Numbered from the stretch's first letter, positions 22,920 through 32,188 are shown. The stretch: DNA of 64,000 nucleotides from Roridomyces roridus (GCA_029378245.1 JARKIF010000004.1:2976001-3040000); one strand, 5' to 3'. A program made the numbers and translations. Notes: generated from the sequence alone by a model not told the origin.

Positions 22920-23280
22920 TGTCAGCACCTAGGGCTAAGTCGGGTTCTAGTCGGCAACGAACGAGGCGACCGAGCGAAGAGCAGCAGACGAGACTCAAGA
23001 GGTAGAGCAAGCCATAGGGAGAATAGACTAGATTCGTCTACAGTACTGAGACTGTAGACGGGTATATATACTACATGATCGAATTAGGTACGAGGGGTAA
23101 GGGGTAGGAGCAGGGGCGATCGCGACACGTAGGGGTGTAAATGCAGGGGAGAGGGGAGTACCAAGTAGGGGTTGAGATAAGACCCGGCCGATCAGTGATG
23201 ACCACTGATTAGAACATTGATGGTTGATGATTGATCGGGTTACAACCCGTCGGGTTGTGGCCTGGGGTCATATCATGACA
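22920..23280 (-). repeat. Element B 3' LTR
   Basis: 361 bp beginning tgtcagcacc and ending tatcatgaca on the plus strand. It differs from the other LTR by an a/g in 'gccatag' and an a/g in 'ggggtaaggg'. Confidence 0.95.
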
Positions 23281-23291
23281 TTATCCCCCCC
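23281..23291 (-). promoter_or_regulatory. Element B polypurine tract
   Basis: Sense-strand GGGGGGGATAA lies directly before the 3' LTR, the position of the plus-strand primer. Confidence 0.8.
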
Positions 23292-23316
23292 GTTCAAGCG
23301 CTGCGTCCCGAAGCGC

Positions 23317-23865
23317 TCAGGACACGATCTTCCATCGCCCGTTAACCCGTTCTTCACGGAGTGCGGTCGGGTTCTTCTGGTAGAACTCCTCTATGCATTC
23401 CTCCGCCCCATCCAGCAAGGCGCGTTTTTCCCAAGTCCATTCGGCCGATGGATAATCCTTCCATTTGATGAAGTAGCGCAAGGTGTTGCGCTGATTCCCA
23501 CTGCCTCTCTTGACTTTCAGAATCTCCTCCACCTCGTACTCATAGTGACCGTCAACCACGTCTGGGGGCGGTGGGTCCACCGTCTTCTGATGTTCGGCCT
23601 CGGGTGGCACCCAGGGTCGAAGGTAGACCGTATTAAAAACTGGGTGAACCTTCCAGGATGCCGGCGTCTTGATTTCGTACGAGAGGGACCCAATCTTGCG
23701 CACCACAGGGAAGGGACCATAGCGTCGATCCTCAAATTTCTTGGTGGGCCGGTGCGTCTGCAGATTCTTTCCCTCTAGCCACACCTTATCGCCTGCTTTG
23801 TACCCCGGGTCGGGTTGTCGACTTCGATTGTAGTATTTCTTCATAACATCCTGCGCATGACGCAT
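23317..23865 (-). CDS. pol: Element B integrase C-terminus and chromodomain
   Basis: Continues the integrase homology after a one-base shift near 23886. It contains KAGDKVWLEGKNLQ, RRYGPFPVVRKI and HPVFNTVYLRPW, then a chromodomain (YEVEEILKVKRG...RYFIKWKDYPSAEWTWE). Chromodomains target integration to marked chromatin in this group. The aromatic-cage candidates (Y, W, W) are retained. Confidence 0.85.
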   Translation of the reverse strand: MRHAQDVMKKYYNRSRQPDPGYKAGDKVWLEGKNLQTHRPTKKFEDRRYGPFPVVRKIGSLSYEIKTPASWKVHPVFNTVYLRPWVPPEAEHQKTVDPPPPDVVDGHYEYEVEEILKVKRGSGNQRNTLRYFIKWKDYPSAEWTWEKRALLDGAEECIEEFYQKNPTALREERVNGRWKIVS

Positions 23866-26288
23866 TGCCGCTGCGGCTTCTGCCGTGCGAATTCCATCGC
23901 CTTCTCTGTCGGAACTTCTCGCAGCGGCTCAATCCCTTTCCGCGGGTGGAACCCGAGAGTCATAAAGAAGGGGCTAAAGCCCGTCGTCGCATGGACTTTG
24001 TCATTGTAGGAGAACTCGGCCAAGGTCAGCCACTCTGCCCAATCGTCCTGCATGAAGTTGGTAAAGATTCGGAGGTATTGCTCCACCTCTTGGTTGACCC
24101 GCTCCGTTTGACCGTCGGTTTGTGGATGATACGCTGTTGACGCATTCGACTTCATTCCCAGGAGCTTCATCAAGTCTCGCATAAAGTGGCCCACGAATTG
24201 TGTTCCACGGTCGCTGATCACCACCTCTGGTAACCCGTAATCCTTCCACACATTGTCTCGATATATCCGGGCGATTCCTTTGCCGGTAATCTGTTCCCTG
24301 CAGGGAATAACCCGAATTCCTTTGCCCAGTCGGTCCACAATCACCACGATACTGTCATACCCTTTTGACTCGGGTAACTTCGTGATTAGGTCGATCGAGA
24401 CGTTCTGCCATACTCGTTCGGGTACTGCGTTTGGCGACAATGGTCCACGGGGTTTGGATGGAAACGTCTTTGTCTTCTGACACGTCGAACAAGCGGCCAC
24501 GTATCGCTTGATGTCCCGGGTCATGGATGGCCAGCAGTAATTCCGTGCTACCAATTCCGCCGTTCGATATTGCCCAGGATGACCGGCCATGTACGTATCG
24601 TGGTGAGCTCGGGTTATGTGATGGCGTAGTTCTTTGTCGGAAGGGACGTATACTGATCCATGCCTAGTCAAGAACCCGTCGTGTTCCTGCCAGGTCGGGT
24701 TCTCCTCATCGGCTTCTTCATCCTTGCTCTTGGCCAGACCCTCCTTGGCTGCATCCTCCCACTTGTTGCGGGCGTCCTTGATGCGTTGCAAAAATTGGTC
24801 CCCTCCTTCCTGGTCCGGGATTGCTCGCAGAAATTCCTCCTTCGGTATCTGTTGAAATTTATCTGCCGGTAGCAACGTGATATCGCTATTATCCTTTGCC
24901 CCCTTTTCATGGCCATTTCGCCTCGAAAGGGCATCCGTCTTGTTATGCGTCTTGCCCGGCTTGTGGATCAGCAGAAAGTCGTATTCACTCAGCTCCAGCG
25001 ACCACCGTGCCTGTCTTCGGTTCAGCTTCTTCGTCGTCATGAAGTAAGCCAAATTCTTGTGGTCCGTCCAAATCTCGAACGTTTTGTTGCTGCCTTGAAG
25101 GAAATGCCTCCACTCGTACAAACCTCGCATAATCGCCAACATTTCCTTGTCGTGGATGTCGTAATTTCGTTCCGTGTTGTTAAGGGATTTGGACAAGAAC
25201 CCGATCGGGACCCAGACCCCGTTCTGGAGTTGGGAAAGTACAGCCCCGGTGGCGAAATCCGAGGCGTCGGCTTCCATCCGCCATTCGCCATGGTCGGTCG
25301 GAAAGTGAAGCACCGGTTCGGCGGTGACCAAATCCTTCAACTTCTCAAATGCCCTCCTCTCTTCACCTCCCCATCGCCACCGGTAATCTTTCCTCGTCAA
25401 ACGTGTCAGAGGTTTGGAGTGGATCCCGAACCCCGCAATAAACCGACGGTAGAAGTTGAGGAACCCAAGGAAGCTCTGCACCTCCTTGACCGTCTTGGGT
25501 TCCGCCCACTCCCGCACCCCCGCAACCTTCACGGGGTCCATCCGAATCTTCCCATCACCGATAATTACACCGAGGTATTCGACCTCGCGCTTCTCGAACT
25601 CACACTTCTCGGGTTTCAAGTACAAGTCGTTCTCCCGCAGGATTTGCAGCACCTCGCGCACAGTCCTCTGGTGCTCCTCCTTGTTGGAGGAATAAATCAA
25701 AATATCGTCCAAGTAGACAATAACCCGACCCTCCGCAATCTGTCGGGCAAAGATATCGTTCATCATGCACTGGAAGGTCGCCGGCGAGTTCGTCAACCCG
25801 AAGAACATCACCAAGGGTTCAAACAACCCCCGATTAGTGATGAACGCCGCCTTCTCCTCGTCTCCCTCCTTTATCCGGATATTGTTGTAACCCCATCGCA
25901 CGTCTAGCTTTGTGAACCACGTCGCGTTCCCAAGGTTATGCATTATCTTGGAAATCAACGGTATCGGGTACCGGTTCTTGATCGTGATTGTGTTCAACCT
26001 TCGATAGTCTTGTACCAGTCGGAGCTTTCCGTCTTTCTTCTTCACGAAAAAGAAAGGAGATGCAAACGGAGACTTCGAGGGGCGTATACGTCCTGTCTTC
26101 AGGTGCTCTGCAATGAACTCGTCCAACTCCTTCTGTTCCGGGATCGATAGGGGAATAACCCGACCCCGGGCGGGTTCCGCCCCATCCTTCAATTCGATAG
26201 CGTGATCCCAGCGCTTCCGTTCCGGCAATTTGTCGAAGTCCTTCTTGTCAAAGACACTGCGAAATTCGTCCAGGTAATGAGCCGGCAC
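23841..26288 (-). CDS. pol: Element B reverse transcriptase-RNase H-integrase
   Basis: 815 codons are open. RT: FFFVKKKDGKLRLVQDYR, KLDVRWGYNNIRIKEGDE, FGLTNSPATFQ and the catalytic VIVYLDDILIYS. RNase H: EADASDFATGAVLSQ and the later TDHKNLAYF. Integrase: zinc finger HHDTYMAGH...CSTCQ, catalytic Asp in IDLITKLP, Asp in SDRGTQF and Glu in ERVNQEVEQ. All catalytic residues are present. The frame breaks at about 23886 just before the final integrase/chromodomain part. Confidence 0.92.
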   Translation of the reverse strand: MPAHYLDEFRSVFDKKDFDKLPERKRWDHAIELKDGAEPARGRVIPLSIPEQKELDEFIAEHLKTGRIRPSKSPFASPFFFVKKKDGKLRLVQDYRRLNTITIKNRYPIPLISKIMHNLGNATWFTKLDVRWGYNNIRIKEGDEEKAAFITNRGLFEPLVMFFGLTNSPATFQCMMNDIFARQIAEGRVIVYLDDILIYSSNKEEHQRTVREVLQILRENDLYLKPEKCEFEKREVEYLGVIIGDGKIRMDPVKVAGVREWAEPKTVKEVQSFLGFLNFYRRFIAGFGIHSKPLTRLTRKDYRWRWGGEERRAFEKLKDLVTAEPVLHFPTDHGEWRMEADASDFATGAVLSQLQNGVWVPIGFLSKSLNNTERNYDIHDKEMLAIMRGLYEWRHFLQGSNKTFEIWTDHKNLAYFMTTKKLNRRQARWSLELSEYDFLLIHKPGKTHNKTDALSRRNGHEKGAKDNSDITLLPADKFQQIPKEEFLRAIPDQEGGDQFLQRIKDARNKWEDAAKEGLAKSKDEEADEENPTWQEHDGFLTRHGSVYVPSDKELRHHITRAHHDTYMAGHPGQYRTAELVARNYCWPSMTRDIKRYVAACSTCQKTKTFPSKPRGPLSPNAVPERVWQNVSIDLITKLPESKGYDSIVVIVDRLGKGIRVIPCREQITGKGIARIYRDNVWKDYGLPEVVISDRGTQFVGHFMRDLMKLLGMKSNASTAYHPQTDGQTERVNQEVEQYLRIFTNFMQDDWAEWLTLAEFSYNDKVHATTGFSPFFMTLGFHPRKGIEPLREVPTEKAMEFARQKPQRQCVMRRML

Positions 26289-27291
26289 GATCCTCCATTG
26301 CCTGGTCGCCTTTCGCGTTGTGGGCCGCCGCTGCCAATTTCGTCGCCACCGAGCCTATAGCTCGGATGTGTTCCACATGCTGGACGTCCTCTTCTTCGTA
26401 AATTCGGGTGACGAATACCCGATCGTCGGGTTCCAACCCATCTTCGTCTTCGGCCTCCCATTGCTTCAAGAGGCGCTCGGTGCGGCATGCGGGCGGGCAC
26501 CGGGTAAAGGATAATTTTCCGTTACTCCAGTCGATCTCCGGGTTGTGTCGTTTCAGCCACTTGTACCCCAGGATAACATCCGTCTTCCCGGTGTTGGTCA
26601 GGGCGAAGGTCATCACTTCCTCATGATCCTCCACCGTTGTGCGCATTCTGACCACTTGTCGAATCTTGCCCCCCGCGTTGGGGGTGTTATCCGCGTTGTA
26701 GACCGGTACCGGCATCGGAAGGTCCTCCACGTCGAGCCCATGCCTCTCAGCAAACGTCTGATTCATGAAGCCCTCCGCCGTAGCCCTGGTGTCCAACAGC
26801 CCTACCACCGTATACCCCCGGAGGCTGGCCAAGTCCTGCACCACCATAGGGACCATCACTGAAACCCCGCCCATGGCGCGAATAAAGGAGGGCGGGTTCT
26901 GCAGCTCTTCAATCGCTGTAAGAGCATCGGGTCGATAGAGACGCAGTAGTTCATCGACGTATTCTTCGGTAATTTCGGTGCGTCGGGTTTTGAACGTCCA
27001 ATTCCGCAGCATCTCCACTGCGTGCGGCCGCTGCGCGTACATTCGGTCCAACAGTCGTTCGGCGCTGTTCGGCGGTAGCCCCTTCCATGACGCCTTTGGG
27101 GTAGGGGGTACGACTATGACCTTCTTTCGGGGTATCGGCTTTTTACTCCTCCACTCGGGGACAGGAGCGTCGGTTTCTTGTTCGTTTGCCACGATTTGAG
27201 AATCTTTGTCGTTCAATAGAGTATGAAATTGATTAGTGAACGACTTGTGTACATGAGGTATCGAGGAAGACCGGGAGGACGTGGCTTTCAA
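26248..27291 (-). CDS. pol: Element B protease region, active site altered
   Basis: The frame follows Gag in -1 register. A retropepsin-like domain is centred near residues 160-250: VVGLLDTRATAEGFMN aligns with the active site, and ILGYKWLKRHNPEIDW is the conserved C-terminal block. The active-site triad, normally Asp-Ser/Thr-Gly, reads Asp-Thr-Arg, which should impair catalysis. The frame then leaves the RT frame near 26290 by one base, so protease and RT are not in one frame in this copy. Confidence 0.8.
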   Translation of the reverse strand: MKATSSRSSSIPHVHKSFTNQFHTLLNDKDSQIVANEQETDAPVPEWRSKKPIPRKKVIVVPPTPKASWKGLPPNSAERLLDRMYAQRPHAVEMLRNWTFKTRRTEITEEYVDELLRLYRPDALTAIEELQNPPSFIRAMGGVSVMVPMVVQDLASLRGYTVVGLLDTRATAEGFMNQTFAERHGLDVEDLPMPVPVYNADNTPNAGGKIRQVVRMRTTVEDHEEVMTFALTNTGKTDVILGYKWLKRHNPEIDWSNGKLSFTRCPPACRTERLLKQWEAEDEDGLEPDDRVFVTRIYEEEDVQHVEHIRAIGSVATKLAAAAHNAKGDQAMEDRAGSLPGRISQCL

Positions 27292-28625
27292 TCCCGGTCG
27301 CTGGAAAAATCCTCTGGGGACTCTTCGTCCGAGTTCTCTTTGGTGTCGGGTTCTTCCACCATGGCACGGAACTGCGTGGTAATGTGCGCATGGGTTGGGC
27401 AGTTACGGCGGATGTGCCCTTTGAGCCCGCAGCCATAGCAGTGAACTTTGTTGCTAGGTTGACGACGGCCCGTATTCGTGCGATCAATGTCCATGGGGGC
27501 CGGGACGTTGCTCACGGTCGTAGCGGTGCTGGTACGTATGGTGGGGTTGCTGGTACTGCTTCCTGAAGCGTTCGTGTTCGTGTTCGTGCGCTGGGTGCCG
27601 AATCGGTTGAACCCTTCCGTACGATTGAACCCTTCAAGTCGTTTCGGGTTCTGCATCGGGTTCCGTCCCCCGCCTCCGTACGACCCCGAGTTGGGGTTCC
27701 CCGCTTTCCCGAATCCCGCCTTATCTCCTGTCAGGAGAGTATTCTTCAGGACGCGGAACTGTCTCTTGAGCCCATCACGTTTGATGGCTTCTTCTTTCCA
27801 CCCTGCGTAGGTCTTGGGGAGTTCTCCGTTAACTCCTTCGTAAATCGATTCCACCACCTCTTGACTGAGACCCGTCTTGAGGAGGCGGATAAGCGTAGTA
27901 TCGTCGTATCCCGCCGTTCTGTTATACGAGTCAAGAATGGTGAAGTAGCTTGTGGCCGTACCATTCGCCTGCCGAAGGTGTTCCATCTTGGCTTGGGCTT
28001 CCTCCACCTGGGCTCCTCCTTTGAAGCTGGAGATAATGTCGGCCTCAAACGCCGCGTAGGTGGTATAGGCGCCAGTGCCGCTGCCGTTGCGCATGGCCTT
28101 TACTACGTTTTCGGCCCAGATCGCCGCAGACCCCCCTTTCATGTAAGACAGGGTGAAATTGATCTTGGCGGAGTCCTTTTCGTATACGGGGTTGTCCTGG
28201 AAGTTAAGGTAGCAACCCGCCAAGAACCCGTCCACGGTCTCGGCAGCCCCGGAAAAGTCGGCGGGGGCAGCAACCCGCGCTCTGCGGGATTTATCGCCAC
28301 CCCCCTGTTTCGCGTCCAACTGGTTCTTCAGTATATCCAACATGACGCTGTTGGTCTTCGCAATATGGTCCTCCATCATCGAGATGCGTTGGAATGCATC
28401 CTGGAGATCGTTCTGGAGGTGCAAGACTCCGGCTTGCAACCCCGCCTCCGGGTTCCCGTCTGGTCCCCAGATTTCCGTCAATAGCCCGCCAGTTGCGGCG
28501 CTCAGCGCTTCCGCGCGATCGAATATGTGGGCTTCGCGTGCCGTTTGATCCAATCCTTGATAGTGGATGGCGTCCGTCGACTGGAACGCATCTCGGTTCG
28601 GTATACCCAGTGCAGTAGGGTCCAT
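27288..28625 (-). CDS. gag: Element B Gag
   Basis: The first ATG of the frame is at 28625 (MDPTALGIP). The capsid-like middle has a typical gypsy retrotransposon Gag pattern (FLAGCYLNFQDNP, KINFTLSYMKGGSAAIWAE). Near the C-terminus is a CCHC zinc knuckle, CYGCGLKGHIRRNC, for RNA binding, after a Thr/Asn-rich linker. The frame ends with TGA at 27288-27290. The protease frame is open in -1 register across the Gag end, so Pol would need -1 frameshifting; a T run (GATTTTTCC) lies 5' of the Gag stop. Confidence 0.88.
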   Translation of the reverse strand: MDPTALGIPNRDAFQSTDAIHYQGLDQTAREAHIFDRAEALSAATGGLLTEIWGPDGNPEAGLQAGVLHLQNDLQDAFQRISMMEDHIAKTNSVMLDILKNQLDAKQGGGDKSRRARVAAPADFSGAAETVDGFLAGCYLNFQDNPVYEKDSAKINFTLSYMKGGSAAIWAENVVKAMRNGSGTGAYTTYAAFEADIISSFKGGAQVEEAQAKMEHLRQANGTATSYFTILDSYNRTAGYDDTTLIRLLKTGLSQEVVESIYEGVNGELPKTYAGWKEEAIKRDGLKRQFRVLKNTLLTGDKAGFGKAGNPNSGSYGGGGRNPMQNPKRLEGFNRTEGFNRFGTQRTNTNTNASGSSTSNPTIRTSTATTVSNVPAPMDIDRTNTGRRQPSNKVHCYGCGLKGHIRRNCPTHAHITTQFRAMVEEPDTKENSDEESPEDFSSDRD

Positions 28626-28658
28626 CGTTTCGTTCGGTCGAGTGTTCGAGTAAAGGGG

Positions 28659-28668
28659 AGACGAATCT
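28659..28668 (-). promoter_or_regulatory. Element B primer-binding site, self-complementary type
   Basis: Two nucleotides inside the 5' LTR the sense strand reads AGATTCGTCT. This is the exact complement of AGACGAATCT in the LTR at the predicted 5' end of the element RNA. No obvious tRNA 3'-end complement is present. In Tf1 and sushi elements the folded RNA 5' end primes reverse transcription. Confidence 0.7.
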
Positions 28669-28670
28669 TT

Positions 28671-29031
28671 TGTCAGCACCTAGGGCTAAGTCGGGTTCTA
28701 GTCGGCAACGAACGAGGCGACCGAGCGAAGAGCAGCAGACGAGACTCAAGAGGTAGAGCAAGCCGTAGGGAGAATAGACTAGATTCGTCTACAGTACTGA
28801 GACTGTAGACGGGTATATATACTACATGATCGAATTAGGTACGAGGGGTAGGGGGTAGGAGCAGGGGCGATCGCGACACGTAGGGGTGTAAATGCAGGGG
28901 AGAGGGGAGTACCAAGTAGGGGTTGAGATAAGACCCGGCCGATCAGTGATGACCACTGATTAGAACATTGATGGTTGATGATTGATCGGGTTACAACCCG
29001 TCGGGTTGTGGCCTGGGGTCATATCATGACA
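28671..29031 (-). repeat. Element B 5' LTR with promoter
   Basis: 361 bp. In the element's sense it carries TATATATA (28814-28821 on the plus strand). About 31 nt downstream is AGACGAATCT, the predicted RNA start. A 9-bp stem and 6-nt loop hairpin at 28787-28810 (GTCTACAGT/ACTGTAGAC) sits between TATA box and start. Confidence 0.93.
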
Positions 29032-29044
29032 GATTTGTCGAGGT

Positions 29045-29262
29045 TGAATAAAAGTGGGGGAAATTGAAGTCGGATAAAAGTGTGGGAGCAAGGGCAGGTG
29101 ATCAAGCGAGCAAGGGCAGGCGAAGTGATAAAAGTGTGGGACGTGCGATTGCTGTCAATAAAAGTGGGGGGAAGTTCGACTTTTCCCCACACTTTCTTTT
29201 GTGGTCTGAAATGCTCAATAAGTATGGGAAACCTGAGATTTTCATTGTAAAAGTATGGGAAG
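29045..29262. repeat. Cluster of short (A/G)ATAAAAGTGTGGG-like motifs
   Basis: Seven related motifs lie within about 220 bp. Four are close to (a/g)ataaaagtg(t/g)ggg, two are the variants aataagtatggga and gtaaaagtatggga, and one is inverted (ccccacactttc). Such arrays are typical of subterminal transposase-binding regions of DNA transposons. No transposase is seen nearby. Confidence 0.5.
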
Positions 29263-29279
29263 GACAATAACGCGTGGGA

Positions 29280-30040
29280 TTATTAAATGTGCAGTCGGAC
29301 CGCCATATTAAAGAAGGGAATCTAACGCTTCTTTGATTTCGTGCGTAGGGGTGGATATAGCTTGAACGCCGTCAGAGTACTTTCTTCAGCATCTTCATTT
29401 TCTTCGGAGCTGAGCGTGGGCAGGAATGTGGATTTCATCCTGGCCAGAAGTCCGGTGCTCACTAGCGGGGCTGCACGAGGGACGATATCGATATCCTGTC
29501 GATTGTCCCATTTTTTTTTTATCTCCAGAGAGTCCTGGGCGATGGCCGTTCGGTCAAACTGCTCCCCAGAATGTTATTTTTTAAGGAAGAAGGATTCCGA
29601 GCAAATTCCGACCGGCAGAACCTTGAAGGGTTGGCGTTGATCGGGTCATCGCAAGAAAATGCTCCGGAGTCTTGATCAAGGGAGCGGAGGCAACATCAAT
29701 TGCCATATGAGCACTGTGGCGCAGACAACGAGCAGACTCCGAACGCAGACCCCAGGGTCAAGGCCTAGGGTGATGTGTCGATTCCCAACATTCAGGCCCG
29801 ACATGCCGCAAAGGTGATTATAATAACATTTGCCACCACTTGAATGCAGAGTACTTATGACGGCATGAAAGGTGGTTAAAGCTAAAGCGCTAAAGCCTCG
29901 CCGCGTCACCACGTTGGACACACTGACTTTGAAATACTTCCACTAGCTTCCACTGCGATGCAGCGCAAATGTACAGAAATGAAGTCATCTGATCCGGCAA
30001 CAGATGGCCGGCGTTTCAAAGGCCCACTCTCGTCTTGGCG
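29280..30040. other. Intergenic, nothing recognised
   Basis: Contains a poly-T stretch at about 29510-29522 and short unsupported frames. Confidence 0.35.
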
Positions 30041-30048
30041 CGTGCGGA

Positions 30049-30055
30049 TATAAAG
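30049..30055 (+). promoter_or_regulatory. TATA box of the 30.1-kb secreted-protein gene
   Basis: TATAAAG, 52 bp upstream of the ATG at 30101. Confidence 0.5.
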
Positions 30056-30100
30056 CAGCCCGTTGCTCACTCGACGACAATATTTTCTTCTCCGCCCACC

Positions 30101-30788
30101 ATGTTCAAACTTTCTTGCTTCGTCGCTGTTGCCATCGCTTCCCGCGTTCTCGCCGACTGCACTCCGACCTTCAACGACGGCGCCCTCTACACCGTTACCA
30201 TGACGGAGGTTCCCACCTACGCTTGGGTGGACAGCAGCACGCTCGGTTCGTTGGGTGTGAACCTGGTACGTCCAATCTACCACGTAATTTCATGAACTCA
30301 CACCACTCATAAGTAGAGGACAACTATCCCCGCTACTCAATGGTACCTCTCGGAGACTGGTCTTGGCGGATACGTCTTCTCGTGCGTGCATCCAACTCTC
30401 ATTCTTGTCTATATCCACTGAATCCCACTTTCCCTCCAGCCTCGATGCTGACCTCTCCTCATCCTCCTGTCTTGATGCCGGCCGCAACGCCGGCCGCAAC
30501 GCCAAAGTCCCCGGCAGTGGTAAAATCTACCAGAGCCTCGGGTGTCTCGACTCGACGGGCTCCCTCGGGCTCGATGAGGACTTTGTCTTTTCATGTGACA
30601 CGTGCGATGAGAGTGGCCATGGCGGAGGGAGCAAGTGCAACATCCAGAGCTCGTTGACGGGCGAGTGCGCTAATGCCGCTGATGATGAGCTCGAGTCACC
30701 GTCTGGGGAGGACGAGTTGGATCAGGTGAAGACGGCTGAGTGCCTGCACACGGTGTTTCAGCAGTGGGATGTTGTCGCCGTCGCGTAG
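30101..30788 (+). CDS. Secreted Cys-containing protein, unknown family
   Basis: Exons 30101-30265, 30317-30381 and 30440-30788 (579 nt) encode 192 residues. An N-terminal signal peptide is clear (LSCFVAVAIASRVLA followed by D-C). The mature protein has about ten cysteines, an 'LYTVTMTEVPTYAWVD' segment and a tandem RNAGRNA repeat at the DNA level (two copies of a 12-bp unit near 30480). The acidic C-terminal part (DDELESPSGEDELD) precedes the final Cys. Function unknown; secretion is inferred. The stop is only 7 bp from a MITE, so its 3' UTR is probably transposon-derived. Confidence 0.75.
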
Positions 30789-30795
30789 TTGGCAA

Positions 30796-31305
30796 TAGGG
30801 TGTTTCAGAGTAGAGGTTTTGGACCGGTTTTTGACGTTGGTTTTCGATTCAGTTTTCAATTCGGTGTGACACGGCAAAGCGAGTGATTATCAAGATCCTT
30901 ACTCTCGGCAACCGCACCCGAGTGATTTCCCACTGCTCGGCAGCCGGATCGCCGAGTCCCGCTCACCTCCCGCTCATCACACAGCGCGACGGGCTCATAT
31001 TCTTCGACTTCAAGGGCTTGATCCACACCATTTTCTTCGCAAGACAATCATATTGGCAATCAAATGCCCGCATATAATAATATTGAACCCGCGGGTTCAT
31101 GCTGGCATAAAATGAGGGCGGCGGGACCATAGGCGGGAATGAGTCGGGAATGAGTCGGGATGAGGCGGGATGTCGGTGACGTGTCGCTGGTTGCCGAGGA
31201 GTGCAATCAGAAGGTCACATCAGGTCACTGTCGCTTTGCGTTCGAAAACTGAATCGAAAACCAGCGTCGAAAACCGGTCGAAAACCTCTACTGTGAAACA
31301 CCCTA
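30796..31305. mobile_element. 510-bp MITE with ~65-bp terminal inverted repeats and TA flanks
   Basis: The arms, about 30796-30862 and 31241-31305, are inverted copies starting TAGGGTGTTTCAGAGTAGAGG and ending with its complement, about 90% identical. The TA at each edge fits a Tc1/mariner-type TA target. No transposase frame lies inside. The interior has repeats of gggaatgagtc. Confidence 0.8.
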
Positions 31306-31306
31306 A

Positions 31307-31490
31307 TTGATTCGGACAATGTGTTTAGGTACTTACGATGGACCTCTATTTTTACGCGTTCGACACCTTTTTAATCGCTTTGAGGAGCATTGTCAGCAAC
31401 TTTCAACTTTCAACTGTACGCAACTTCAATTAAATATAATTCGGACAGTGTCTTGCGATGGACCTTTATTTTACGCGTTTAATGCTTCGT
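31307..31490. repeat. Direct repeat next to the MITE
   Basis: gattcggaca(a)tgt...cttacgatggacctctatttttacgcgtt is repeated about 120 bp later as attcggacagtgt...ttgcgatggacctttattttacgcgtt. Non-coding. Confidence 0.6.
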
Positions 31491-31499
31491 CGACTGCCC

Positions 31500-32188
31500 T
31501 GATCAACGGGCCATGTGAGCTTGCTGTGAGCTCTTCAACGCTGAACGCCCCTCAAATTTCCATACCAACGTTAACTGTGGCGCCCTGTTCATCGTTCGAT
31601 TCGCTGCAGCATCGTTGGGCCGGAAAAACGACGTTTTGCGAACGAGTACTCACCATTACTGTGGTCTTTCAACTGCACAGTCCAGACACACATTTCAAGT
31701 CCATGGCTGGGTCTGCTCCCCGTTCGATTCGGTACGGTGGCTTGATTTGGTGAGCCAATCTCTCTTTTATCCAGGATTGTCTCACGTTCTGGAAAACTGT
31801 TTGCCTGTTGAAATGTCCAGAATACAATTCAAAAAACGGATTTCTCTCCTGTATCAATAACAGCCAGACAGTGAGACACCCGCTGCACAGGAAGATGAGG
31901 TTCGGGATTCTGGTGCGCAGCGGGCTCAGCGGAGGATTCGACATATATCATTCGCGGCGGATATCGGGCGACACGAAGTTTTCGTGAGCCGATTGCACGG
32001 GTTGAATCAAGAAAAATAATATCGTTACATACCAGCTCATGACTGACAACCCCCGAATGGAACGAGCTTCAGACCAGATCAACCCACTTGGAAAGCAAAG
32101 GATGTGGCAACAACAACATTGAATAAATCGGTCACGACCCACGACACAGACTCGGTATCCCGAAATCGCGGACCCAGCTGGCGAGTCT
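31500..32188. other. Intergenic, nothing recognised
   Basis: Short frames only. Confidence 0.35.

Larger units (their letters stand above)
22920..29031 (-). mobile_element. Ty3/gypsy chromodomain retrotransposon B, self-priming type
   Basis: Two 361-bp direct LTRs bound a 5.39-kb interior with gag, protease, RT-RNase H-integrase and chromodomain in that order on the minus strand. LTR ends are TGTCA...TGACA. The LTRs differ at only two positions, implying recent insertion or gene conversion. The flanks (gaggt at 22915-22919; gattt at 29032-29036) do not form a convincing 5-bp target duplication. The chromodomain and the PBS place it with chromoviruses of the Tf1/sushi style. Several frame lesions suggest this copy is not autonomous. 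Confidence 0.93.

Noticed and set aside
24909..25907. 332-codon plus-strand open frame
   Set aside because: Antisense of the element B reverse transcriptase.
28671..28761. Gag starting inside the LTR (frames reading LLSLVCCSSLGRL or LTKDSSPLY)
   Set aside because: Those frames start at non-ATG codons within or at the edge of the LTR; the first ATG of Gag is at 28625, downstream of the primer-binding site.
22915..29036. Five-base target duplication for element B (gaggt/gattt)
   Set aside because: Only three of five positions match, no better than expected for related AT/G-rich flanks; treated as absent.
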